Below are positions 18,212 to 25,826 of a stretch of DNA of 64,000 bases, piece after piece. Made by a program: the position numbers and the translations under genes. Below the pieces are notes generated by a model. It was given only the letters and a program-made list of their open reading frames with translations. It made no database searches and was not told the DNA's origin. The number at the start of each line of letters is the position of its first letter. Within the stretch, counting starts at the first letter, position 1. The stretch spans positions 1,453,501-1,517,500 of the forward strand of contig NC_018081.1 in assembly GCF_000271405.2 (NCBI RefSeq), in the 5' to 3' direction. This stretch comes from Enterococcus hirae ATCC 9790 (GTDB taxonomy: Bacteria > Bacillota > Bacilli > Lactobacillales > Enterococcaceae).

Positions 18212-18646
18212 ATGGAAAGAACAATTATTCTAGCCTCCCATGGACGTTTTGCTTCAGGGATTTTAGATTCTTTGGAACTTATTTTTGGTAAAACGCATTC
18301 GATCCTAGCGTTAGATTGCTATGGAACTGAAACGTTTGATTTAGCAAAATCAGTGCAGCAATTGATCAACGATCATCAAGGGCAAGAGTTGATCATCATC
18401 ACTGACTTATTTGGTGGCAGTGTAAACAATGAATTTTTGCAGTACATTAACCGACCGAATATCTACTTGATTGCTGGTTTGAATCTGCCATTGTTGATCG
18501 AGATTGCCACAAAAATTGAGACAGCTGATTCAATCGTTGAATTGATCCATCAGGTATTGAATGATTCAAAAGAAATGATCCAATTTTGTAATGAAAGTAT
18601 CGAAAAAAAATGGAAGAAGAAGAATTTTAGGAGGGATTGGAAATGA
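18212..18646 (+). CDS. gfrA: PTS EIIA component, Man family (GfrA-like)
   Basis: This 144-residue cytosolic phosphocarrier accepts phosphate from HPr on the conserved His10 in ILASHGRFASG and passes it to the EIIB of the same operon. The motifs TDLFGGSVNN and IAGLNLPLLIE are typical of EIIA-Man. It is the first gene after the -24/-12 promoter, has a GAGGTGG ribosome site, and its stop overlaps the gfrB start in ATGA. The basic tail (KKWKKKNFRRDWK) is a little longer than usual. The assignment as GfrA rests on the whole operon. Confidence 0.9.
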   Translation: MERTIILASHGRFASGILDSLELIFGKTHSILALDCYGTETFDLAKSVQQLINDHQGQELIIITDLFGGSVNNEFLQYINRPNIYLIAGLNLPLLIEIATKIETADSIVELIHQVLNDSKEMIQFCNESIEKKWKKKNFRRDWK

Positions 18647-19113
18647 TTATTTTAACAAGAGTCGATCATCGTTTATTGCATGGTCAAGTCGCTTTTTCTT
18701 GGACACAATCAATTGGGGCAGATTGTATTTTGATCGCAAATGATGATGTGCCAAACAATGAAATACGCAAAACAACCATTAAGTTGGCAAAGCCACAAGG
18801 AGTGAAACTAGTGATCAAATCGATTGAAGATTCGATCGCTGCATTACAAAGTGGCGTAACGGATAAATATAAACTATTTATCGTAGTAGAGTCTGTGAGA
18901 GATGCGTATCAATTAGCAAAAGCTTGTCCACAGATCAAGCAAATCAATTTAGGTGGGATTAAAGCAAAGGAAGGAACGCGGAGTCTAGGTAAAGCGGTCA
19001 ACGTATTACCTGAAGAAGAAAAATTGTTGGAACAAATGATCGCTGATGGGATAGAAGTAGAAATTCGTCAAGTACCAGCAGATAAAAAAATAGCAGCAAA
19101 GGAAGTCTTATGA
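18643..19113 (+). CDS. gfrB: PTS EIIB component, Man family (GfrB-like)
   Basis: EIIB takes phosphate from EIIA and donates it to the incoming sugar. The 156-residue protein has the active His in RVDHRLLHGQVAFSW (HGQ, around residue 13), then NDDVPNNEIRK and NLGGIKAKEG, all standard for the mannose family. The ATG at 18643 is chosen because AGGAGGG lies seven bases upstream and the start overlaps the previous stop (ATGA); the TTG at 18637 would be too close to the ribosome site. It is followed closely by gfrC. Confidence 0.92.
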   Translation: MIILTRVDHRLLHGQVAFSWTQSIGADCILIANDDVPNNEIRKTTIKLAKPQGVKLVIKSIEDSIAALQSGVTDKYKLFIVVESVRDAYQLAKACPQIKQINLGGIKAKEGTRSLGKAVNVLPEEEKLLEQMIADGIEVEIRQVPADKKIAAKEVL

Positions 19114-19130
19114 GAAAGGAAGAATAAAAG

Positions 19131-19910
19131 ATGATCCTACAAGCAATTCTTTTAGGTCTGGTTGCCTTTATTGCGCAATCAGAGTATGCGTTAGGAACTT
19201 CCCTGCTTTCTCGTCCGATCGTAACGGGATTATTTACAGGGATTGTTTTGGGAGATGTAAAAACAGGTATTATTATGGGAGCAACTTTGGAATTAGCTTT
19301 TATTGGTTCATTTTCAGTTGGAGCATCGATTCCACCAGACGTTGTGACCGGTGGAATCTTAGGAACTGCATTTGCCATTACTGCAGGAGCAGGAACAGAA
19401 ACAGCATTACTATTAGGTTTACCAATTGCGACACTTACCCTTATTTTAAAAAATGTTTATTTAGGACTATTGATTCCGATCATGAACCACAGAGCAGATC
19501 GTTATGCGGAGGATGGGAATTATAAAGGGGTCGAACACATGCACTTATTAGCTGGTTTCGGCTTGTCATTGATGCTTGGTCTGGTAGTCATGATTTCTTA
19601 TTTAGTCGGAAGTCAAACGATCGGGAATCTCTTAGCGAAAATACCAGATTTTGTGCAAAACGGCTTGACCGTTGCAACTGGGTTGATTCCAGCACTTGGA
19701 TTTGCCATGCTGGCACGTTTATTGATCAATAAAAAAGTAGCACCTTATTTCTTTTTAGGCTTTGCTGTAGCAGCTTACTTAGAGATTCCAGTAACAGGTA
19801 TTGCCATCTTTGGGGCGATCTTAGCCGTCATTGTCGTCAATATCATGAACGTACGTCAAGTATCCGTTCAAACTTCAGCAGGGGAGGTAGAAGAGGATGA
19901 AGACTTCTAA
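19131..19910 (+). CDS. gfrC: PTS EIIC component, Man family (GfrC-like)
   Basis: This 259-residue membrane channel subunit of a Man/sorbose-type permease has about seven hydrophobic segments. The start AILLGLVAFIAQSEYALGT and the segment GATLELAFIGSFSVGASIPP carry the family's conserved patch that faces the sugar path. The charged tail GEVEEDEDF overlaps the next gene: gfrD begins 14 nt before this stop. With EIID it forms the membrane part of the importer. Confidence 0.92.
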   Translation: MILQAILLGLVAFIAQSEYALGTSLLSRPIVTGLFTGIVLGDVKTGIIMGATLELAFIGSFSVGASIPPDVVTGGILGTAFAITAGAGTETALLLGLPIATLTLILKNVYLGLLIPIMNHRADRYAEDGNYKGVEHMHLLAGFGLSLMLGLVVMISYLVGSQTIGNLLAKIPDFVQNGLTVATGLIPALGFAMLARLLINKKVAPYFFLGFAVAAYLEIPVTGIAIFGAILAVIVVNIMNVRQVSVQTSAGEVEEDEDF

Positions 19911-20718
19911 TCAAGAAGAACACAAAGTGACCAAAAAAGAATTGAATCAGGTCTTTTGGCGCTCATTTCAAATGGAATTTTCATGGAACTATGAAAGACA
20001 GATGAATATGGCCTATGTCTTTGCCATTATTCCCATCTTGAAAAAGCTCTATCATACCAAAGAAGAAATGTCAGCGGCGCTTAAACGCCATTTAGAGTTT
20101 TTTAACACGACACCACATATCGTGACCCTGATCTTAGGGATCAATGCAGCGATGGAAGAAGAAAATAAAAATGACCCAGAATTTGATGTAACAGCTATCG
20201 ATAGTATCAAGACCTCACTGATGGGACCTTTAGCAGGGTTAGGCGATTCATTCTTTTGGGGAACGTTGCGTTTGATCGCGACGGGTGTTGGGACTTCACT
20301 AGCACTACAAGGAAATATTTTAGGACCAATTTTATTCCTTTTGATTTTCAATATCCCTCATGTTTTGTTTCGTTACTTGGCAACAAGTTGGGGCTATCGA
20401 CTAGGTACTGGATTTTTAAAGAAAATCCAAGCAAACGGAATGATGGAAAGTTTAACGTTAGGTGCTTCAATCATTGGATTGATGGTAGTTGGCGGGATGA
20501 CTGCGACGATGATCGATATCAATATTCCTTTGAAAATCGGAACAGGTGAAAATGCTGTCACGGTTCAAAGTATTTTTGATGATATCGTTCCTCATATTTT
20601 AAGTTTAGGTGCCTTTGGAGCAGTCTTTTATTTATTGAAAAAAGAAGTCAAACCATTGATGATTTTGATTGGATTAGCTATTTTTGGGATTGCTGGTTCA
20701 TGGATTGGTATCTTTTAG
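19897..20718 (+). CDS. gfrD: PTS EIID component, Man family (GfrD-like)
   Basis: EIID is unique to mannose-type PTS permeases and works with EIIC in the membrane. The 273-residue product has the typical amphipathic start (LNQVFWRSFQMEFSWNYERQ), the segment HLEFFNTTPHIVTLILG, the signature SLMGPLAGLGDSFFWGTLR, and hydrophobic helices at the C-terminus. It overlaps gfrC and is followed after 16 nt by the first deglycase gene, so the unit is a single operon. Confidence 0.93.
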   Translation: MKTSNQEEHKVTKKELNQVFWRSFQMEFSWNYERQMNMAYVFAIIPILKKLYHTKEEMSAALKRHLEFFNTTPHIVTLILGINAAMEEENKNDPEFDVTAIDSIKTSLMGPLAGLGDSFFWGTLRLIATGVGTSLALQGNILGPILFLLIFNIPHVLFRYLATSWGYRLGTGFLKKIQANGMMESLTLGASIIGLMVVGGMTATMIDINIPLKIGTGENAVTVQSIFDDIVPHILSLGAFGAVFYLLKKEVKPLMILIGLAIFGIAGSWIGIF

Positions 20719-20734
20719 AAAAGGAGAGAACAAG

Positions 20735-21784
20735 ATGGTCACAATGCTTGATTATATTCATGAAGAAAAAACAGCTTTATCAGCGATTCTTGAAAAGAAT
20801 GATTCGTCACTTCATGTGTCTTATCAAAACATGCAACACGTTCTGATTCTGGCGACAGGTTCTTCGTATAATGCTTGTCTTGCTGCAAAGCCGGCACTAG
20901 AAAGCTATGGAGACATCACTGTGGATATCCAAGAACCTTATCATTTTAATCATTATGGGAAATTGTCAGAAGAAGTTGATACAGTCATCGCTGTTTCTCA
21001 AAGTGGGAAAAGTGCTTCGACAGTCGATGCCATTCGAAAGATCCGATCATCAAAACGACGGACGATCGCTTTAACTGGAGATGATCAAAGTCCGATCACC
21101 AAAGAAGTGGATCAAGTGATTGACTTGAATATGGGCGTGGAAAAAGTGGGGTTTGTTACCAAGGGCTATTCAGCAACCGTTCTTCAGTTGATTCTCTTAG
21201 GTCTAGCGATTGGAACCAGTAAAGACAGAATAACAGCAGCGCAAAAAGAAGAAAAACTAGTTCAACTAAGAGAAATCGTGATGAAAATTCCTCAGATCAT
21301 TGCGCAAACAGAACAATTTTTTGAAAAAAATGAAGCACTCTTTCGTGTAGCAAAACGATTTATTGCGATCGGGTATGGACCGAATTGGGGAACAGCAAAA
21401 GAGTTTGAAACCAAGTTTACAGAAACTGTTCGGGAACCTTCCCAAGGCTTTGAATTAGAAGCATACATGCACGGTCCGTATTTAGAAGCCAATCCTGGTC
21501 ACATCCTATTCTTCCTGGAAACCGATAGTGATAGTCAAAAACGTTCCCAGCGATTAGCACAATACATGAAACAATATGTTGGACAGGTCATTGTTGTAAC
21601 GACTGAAGGAGAAACGACTGAGAATCAGCTTAGTCTGGGAATCACTAGCGAAGAAGATCTTTCTGTTTTAGCTTTAGTTGTACCGATCCAAGTTTTGGCT
21701 TATAAAATTGCGACTGCCAAAGGGATCGATTTAGGACAAAGAATTTTTGATGATTTTGATGAAGTATTAAAAAGTAAAATTTAA
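20735..21784 (+). CDS. gfrE: SIS-domain glucoselysine-6-phosphate deglycase (GfrE-like)
   Basis: The 349-residue protein has two SIS domains like the isomerase half of GlmS, but no glutaminase domain. Phosphosugar-binding motifs are ILATGSSYNACLAAKPALE and AVSQSGKSASTVDAIRK, with FELEAYMHGPYLEANPGH in the second SIS domain. In the E. faecium operon of the same layout, the homologue closer to GlmS (GfrE) splits glucoselysine 6-phosphate; that is the reason for this name. I placed the start at ATG 20735, nine bases behind AAAGGAGA, rather than at the longer frame overlapping gfrD. Confidence 0.85.
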   Translation: MVTMLDYIHEEKTALSAILEKNDSSLHVSYQNMQHVLILATGSSYNACLAAKPALESYGDITVDIQEPYHFNHYGKLSEEVDTVIAVSQSGKSASTVDAIRKIRSSKRRTIALTGDDQSPITKEVDQVIDLNMGVEKVGFVTKGYSATVLQLILLGLAIGTSKDRITAAQKEEKLVQLREIVMKIPQIIAQTEQFFEKNEALFRVAKRFIAIGYGPNWGTAKEFETKFTETVREPSQGFELEAYMHGPYLEANPGHILFFLETDSDSQKRSQRLAQYMKQYVGQVIVVTTEGETTENQLSLGITSEEDLSVLALVVPIQVLAYKIATAKGIDLGQRIFDDFDEVLKSKI

Positions 21785-21796
21785 GAGGTGGAGACT

Positions 21797-22798
21797 ATGT
21801 TAAAATTCAATGAACAAAAACAAATCGAGGATATCAATGGGGCGCTAGCTTTACGTCCGCAAGTGGAACAAATCATTGACGGATTGGGAGAGGGATTCGA
21901 TGCAATTTATTATTTAGGAATCGGCGGAACCTACGCGTCAGCGATGCAAGCTGTGACTTATATGAATGGTAAAAGTAACCTACCTGTTTATGTCCAACAT
22001 GCAGCAGAATATTACACAACTGGCAACAAACGCCTAACAGAAAAATCAATTGTTGTCTTGTCTTCAGTTACTGGTACCACGCAAGAAGTCGTGCAAGCGG
22101 TCAAAGAAATCAAAACAGTGGGTGCGACACTGATCGGGTTTATTGATACAAAAGAGAGTATTCTCGCTGAACTTTGTGACCATACGATCACTTATCCTGC
22201 ACCTGGAACCGAACAAATCAAATTCTTTATGGTCGCAGATCGTTTGATGTATAATCATGGCGAATTTGAAGACTACGAAACCTATTATCAACAATTAGAA
22301 GAGCACTTAGCAGTTGGCTTAGTCGAAGCCGAAAAACAAGCAGATGCTTTTGGATTAGCGTTTGCTGAAAAACATCGTCACGATTCGATGCACTATTTTA
22401 TCGGTGCTGGGAACCAATGGGGCGCTGTCTATTCTTATGCGATGTGTTATTGGGAAGAGCAAAGTTGGTTGCCTTCTAAATCGATCCACGCTGCTGAATT
22501 TTTACATGGTACGCTAGAAGTGATTGAAGAAACGACACCAGTGACGTTGTTCTTAGGAGAAGATGAACAACGTGTACTTGCAGAAAGAGTCGCAAACCTA
22601 TTACCAAAAATCTGTGCAAATTATACATTGATTGATACAAAAGACTATCCAATTGAAGGAATTGACGAAAGTTATCGTGGACGTGTCCTTTCTTATTTGC
22701 TGATGCATGCGGTGACGCAACGAATCGATGCGCATATCGAGCAATTAAATTGTCACCCCTTAGAAATCAGAAGATATTACCGTCAATTTGAGTATTAA
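21797..22798 (+). CDS. gfrF: SIS-domain fructoselysine-6-phosphate deglycase (GfrF/FrlB-like)
   Basis: This 333-residue second SIS protein is closer to FrlB, which splits fructoselysine 6-phosphate into glucose 6-phosphate and lysine. Key segments are YLGIGGTYASAMQAVTYM, SSVTGTTQEVVQAVKEI and AAEFLHGTLEVIEE. In a known E. faecium operon this partner (GfrF) is the fructoselysine enzyme. The ATG at 21797 is taken as start; a GTG at 21788 lies inside the ribosome site AGAGGTGGAG. It is the last gene of the gfr operon; a terminator follows at 22847. Confidence 0.87.
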   Translation: MLKFNEQKQIEDINGALALRPQVEQIIDGLGEGFDAIYYLGIGGTYASAMQAVTYMNGKSNLPVYVQHAAEYYTTGNKRLTEKSIVVLSSVTGTTQEVVQAVKEIKTVGATLIGFIDTKESILAELCDHTITYPAPGTEQIKFFMVADRLMYNHGEFEDYETYYQQLEEHLAVGLVEAEKQADAFGLAFAEKHRHDSMHYFIGAGNQWGAVYSYAMCYWEEQSWLPSKSIHAAEFLHGTLEVIEETTPVTLFLGEDEQRVLAERVANLLPKICANYTLIDTKDYPIEGIDESYRGRVLSYLLMHAVTQRIDAHIEQLNCHPLEIRRYYRQFEY

Positions 22799-22846
22799 GC
22801 GACACAATCAGTTCTAAGAGGAACGATTTCGTAAAATAATAAAATA

Positions 22847-22916
22847 AAACATACCAATATGAATCGTCTGTCAGTGAAATAAACGGTTCATGCTGGTATG
22901 TTTTTTGGTTATGACA
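22847..22916 (+). terminator. Terminator of the gfr operon
   Basis: AAAACATACCAATATGAATCGT pairs imperfectly with ACGGTTCATGCTGGTATG and TTTT, giving a long stem followed by T6. A second small palindrome, GGATCAA / TTGATCC, lies at about 22918-22940 towards the convergent LPMO gene. Confidence 0.85.
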
Positions 22917-22968
22917 TGGATCAAGTGAGCGATTTGATCCGTGTGTTGATATGTTGATAGAAGAATTT

Positions 22969-23613
22969 TTATGAATTGTTTGATAAGTCAGTTAAGAGAT
23001 TACGAGGTTGGATATTCGCATCAATCACATTGTAAAAGGCATTTGAAGTATCATTCACATCCCAAACGGCTAAGATGACATGATAACCGAGATGATCACT
23101 TGGAATAGTGATCGTGTGTGTTAGATTTGTGTCAGCATCTTTCCCGTGACCGTCTACCTCACCTATAAATTGAAATTCATCGCGGGATAATGGTTTGTTT
23201 GGATTCCAATTATTTTTCGTGATATAGTAATGCCATTTAGCTGTTTTATGCGCGGCAGTATAAGACCAAGTGAATTTCGTTGGACCAGTTGAAAGGTTTT
23301 GTTTTGTCCAAATAGTAGCAGTTTGTTTGTCTAATTCAAATCCTTTGGCACCATTTGCGGAAGCAATTTTTCCATCTGCAGGTCCACCATTTGGGAATCC
23401 TTTAGGTGCTTCTAGTGATTGTGGCTCAGTAATTATTTCACCGTATTTTTCAAGAGCTGCATGCCAATTCTTCCTACTGTCTAATTCTCCTTGATAGGCA
23501 CGACTGATAGGTTTCTCCACATAACCGTGAGCATCCACATTAACTGTCGATAAGGCAGTTAAACCAGTTGTTGCTAAAACGAGTCCTAATCCTACGACTA
23601 AACTTTTTTTCAT
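22969..23613 (-). CDS. Chitin-active lytic polysaccharide monooxygenase, AA10 (copy 1)
   Basis: This secreted copper enzyme cleaves crystalline chitin oxidatively. The 214-residue precursor has a signal peptide (1-28) cut just before His29 (DA|HGYV), which becomes the N-terminal copper-brace histidine. The second copper ligand is probably His122 in YTAAHKTAKWHYY. It is a single catalytic domain without a carbohydrate-binding module, like the enterococcal CBP33 enzymes. The start at 23613 follows GGAGGG by eight bases; the longer frame adds an unlikely N-terminus. It shares an upstream element with the second LPMO and the chitinase. Confidence 0.94.
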   Translation of the reverse strand: MKKSLVVGLGLVLATTGLTALSTVNVDAHGYVEKPISRAYQGELDSRKNWHAALEKYGEIITEPQSLEAPKGFPNGGPADGKIASANGAKGFELDKQTATIWTKQNLSTGPTKFTWSYTAAHKTAKWHYYITKNNWNPNKPLSRDEFQFIGEVDGHGKDADTNLTHTITIPSDHLGYHVILAVWDVNDTSNAFYNVIDANIQPRNLLTDLSNNS

Positions 23614-23698
23614 CTTGATTCCCTCCATCAATTGCTTATTACGTGAAATAAATTTTTTCACAAAAATAGTATAAAACGATAGGAGAAGAGGGTTAAAT

Positions 23699-23716
23699 AT
23701 TGTTTGTTATTGCAAC
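23699..23716 (-). promoter_or_regulatory. Shared chitin-gene element upstream of LPMO copy 1
   Basis: Read on the minus strand, GTTGCAATAACAAACAAT. It lies 25 bases ahead of a TATACT -10 (23668-23673). It matches the elements at 24687 and 25744, except for a 4-base shorter middle. Confidence 0.6.
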
Positions 23717-23841
23717 AAAAAAAGTATGGTTCCTAAAAAAGTTCGCTCAGTTCGCTATCATGAAAAAGCGTTCGATAAAAGATAACTTCTTTCTGATACG
23801 CTCTTATTATTGATGAGTGGCAAAAGTGAAACGAAAAAGAT

Positions 23842-23885
23842 CCCACGATGTTGAGCCTAGCAATACTAGAACTACCCATCGTGGG
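23842..23885 (-). terminator. Terminator of LPMO copy 2
   Basis: CCCACGATG and CATCGTGGG are perfect arms; on the minus strand the hairpin is followed by ATCTTTTTCG. The rest of the 343-base gap between the two LPMO genes holds the promoter and shared element of copy 1 and no further gene. Confidence 0.8.
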
Positions 23886-23956
23886 AAAGATTGAGCAAAT
23901 GTTTTCAATAAACAGTAAAGAAAATGAAGAATGATTGATTGTTCAGTTAAAGAGAA

Positions 23957-24604
23957 TCACATGGATTCATTTAAATCATTTAAGATACTACGAGGTTGAA
24001 TATTCGCATCAATGACATTGTAGAAGGCATTTGATGTATCACTTACATCCCAAACTGCTAAAATCACATGATAACCTATCCGGTCATTTGGGATCGTAAT
24101 GGTGTGAGTTGGACTCGTGCTAGCTTGCGCACCTTTTCCTTGGACTTCGCCGATCAATTGAAGTTCATTGCGAGAAAGTGGTTTATTCTGGTTCCAACCT
24201 GGTTTAGTGATATAGTAATGCCATTTACTAGTTGGGTGTGATTGCGTATACTTCCAAGTGAATTTTGTCGCTCCCCCTGTTAAATTTTGTTTCGTCCATA
24301 GACTAGAAGTTTGCTTATCTAATTCAAATCCTCTTGCACCATTTGCAGAAGCGATTTTTCCATCTGCTGGTCCACCTTTAGGGAATCCCTGAGGAGCTTC
24401 TAGTGATTGTGGTTCATTAATGATCGGACCATATTTTTGAACTGCGAAATCATAGCCAATGTTTTCTTTATCCAATTGACCTTGATAGGCACGGCTAATT
24501 GGCGAGATAACATAACCATGTGCTGAAACATTGACGGAAGATAATGTTGTCAATCCTGTCGTTGCTAAAACCAAACCTAACCCTAATAAAGAACTTTTTT
24601 TCAT
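23957..24604 (-). CDS. Chitin-active lytic polysaccharide monooxygenase, AA10 (copy 2)
   Basis: This is a paralogue of the neighbouring LPMO: 215 residues, same layout, signal peptide cut before HGYV (SA|HGYV), second copper histidine in YTQSHPTSKWHYY. The two mature proteins are clearly related along their whole length but differ at many surface positions, so this is an older duplication rather than a recent copy. The start at 24604 follows GGAGGAAAG. Having two AA10 enzymes side by side with a GH18 chitinase may broaden the chitin forms attacked. The Rgg gene lies just upstream in the same orientation. Confidence 0.94.
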   Translation of the reverse strand: MKKSSLLGLGLVLATTGLTTLSSVNVSAHGYVISPISRAYQGQLDKENIGYDFAVQKYGPIINEPQSLEAPQGFPKGGPADGKIASANGARGFELDKQTSSLWTKQNLTGGATKFTWKYTQSHPTSKWHYYITKPGWNQNKPLSRNELQLIGEVQGKGAQASTSPTHTITIPNDRIGYHVILAVWDVSDTSNAFYNVIDANIQPRSILNDLNESM

Positions 24605-24686
24605 ATTATAACTTTCCTCCAAATAATTTTTATGAAAAGGTTTTCTTTTCATGGATTTAGTATAACGGGGAGAACAATAAGCTTAG

Positions 24687-24708
24687 ATTGTTTGTCTAGC
24701 ATTACAAC
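24687..24708 (-). promoter_or_regulatory. Shared chitin-gene element upstream of LPMO copy 2
   Basis: Minus-strand GTTGTAATGCTAGACAAACAAT (dyad TTGT...ACAA), 22 bases ahead of a TATACT -10 (24659-24664). It aligns without gaps to the chitinase element at 25744, with 17 of 22 bases identical. Confidence 0.65.
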
Positions 24709-24736
24709 AAAAATAACATCTTCCGGTTCGTAATTG

Positions 24737-25609
24737 TTAATTAGCTTTGTTTTGTAAACTGCTTTCAATCAATGAATTTTTGAGATTGCTAAAATATTCT
24801 TTAGCATTAGTCAAATCTAACCACTCAAAAAAACGAAGACCCTTTTCGATTTCCGAGATGGCTGAATGATCGCCATCTGCTAATCGATCCAAAGCCGCAA
24901 ATAATTTATACTGGGCAAGATCAACTGACTGTTTGTGGTTTTGCGTTAATCTTTTCAGTTCGCATAGAAAAAGTTTTCTAAGAATCGCAGAATGACGGTT
25001 AAATGAGAGGCGTAAACCATTAAGAATAAAATTAGAGAAAAGTTCTGAATAGTAGGTAGCGTCTATGTACGTTTTCATTTTTGATACACTGGTTTGAAAG
25101 AGATGGATGATGTATTGATCATCAAAAATAAACAAACAGTTTGAAAAAATCGTTAGTTCAAAATGTCCCCAGGTTTCAATTTTTTCAAGATAATTTTTGA
25201 TCACAAAAATTTCTTCTTCTATTTTCAAATTGGTATCAGTATGGTTGTAGAGGTAGTTCATAATCAATTTTCGTTGGGCATAAATCAAACGATAGTAGAT
25301 GCTGCCTGTTTTTTCGTATTCGTTTAGTAGTTCTAATTCTTGTTCGTGAGTGATTTTTTTGGATGAGATGAGATAGTTGGTCAATTTTTGTTTATTCGTA
25401 AGTGAATTGCTATTAAGAAGAAATTGATACTCTTCTAAAGTAATGTTCATTCGTTCAAGGTAGTTAACTAATAGTTCAAAACTGATCTTTGTTCCTCTTG
25501 ATTCAAACGCAGCAAGGGTTCCTCGTTGTGAGATACCTCGTGTCAACTGTTCTTGTGTTAAGCCACGTTCTTTTCTTAACTTACGAATCAGAGACGAATG
25601 GTTAGTCAT
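24737..25609 (-). CDS. Rgg/MutR-type regulator of the chitin cluster
   Basis: This 290-residue regulator has an N-terminal XRE helix-turn-helix (residues 7-60, TQEQLTRGISQRGTLAAFES) and a long helical peptide-sensing-type C-terminal domain. It lies between two LPMO genes and a divergent chitinase gene. All three enzyme genes carry the same element just upstream of the -35 region, so this protein is the natural candidate activator; that is inference from position. AGGAGGA precedes the ATG at 25609. No pheromone gene is evident in the 217-base gap to the chitinase. Confidence 0.87.
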   Translation of the reverse strand: MTNHSSLIRKLRKERGLTQEQLTRGISQRGTLAAFESRGTKISFELLVNYLERMNITLEEYQFLLNSNSLTNKQKLTNYLISSKKITHEQELELLNEYEKTGSIYYRLIYAQRKLIMNYLYNHTDTNLKIEEEIFVIKNYLEKIETWGHFELTIFSNCLFIFDDQYIIHLFQTSVSKMKTYIDATYYSELFSNFILNGLRLSFNRHSAILRKLFLCELKRLTQNHKQSVDLAQYKLFAALDRLADGDHSAISEIEKGLRFFEWLDLTNAKEYFSNLKNSLIESSLQNKAN

Positions 25610-25743
25610 ATTTTTATCCTCCTAGTGTTTTTTTATATATATTGTAGATGTTTTTTTAAATATATCACAAATGTAATAAAATTTAAATAAAGCGTCATTT
25701 TTGCGCGCTTTTAAAGAAAAAGTGCGTAATTGATTATTTGGGT

Positions 25744-25765
25744 GTTGCAATACTATGCAAATAAT
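25744..25765 (+). promoter_or_regulatory. Shared chitin-gene element upstream of the chitinase
   Basis: GTTGCAATACTATGCAAATAAT with the dyad TTGCA / TGCAA, 23 bases ahead of a TAATAT -10 (25789-25794). The same element precedes both LPMO genes. Confidence 0.65.
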
Positions 25766-25779
25766 TGTAATCGTTTTAA
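25766..25779. promoter_or_regulatory. cre-like site upstream of the chitinase
   Basis: TGTAATCGTTTTAA resembles the CcpA box TGWAANCGNTNWCA and sits over the expected -35 position, directly after the shared element. It would allow catabolite repression. Confidence 0.45.
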
Positions 25780-25826
25780 TTGATGGTGTAATATGTTATG
25801 TAATAAAGAATAATGGAGGCGGTTTG

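Noticed and set aside
18643..18646. TTG at 18637 as start of EIIB
   Set aside because: It would sit one base from the AGGAGGG ribosome site; the ATG overlapping the EIIA stop has proper spacing.
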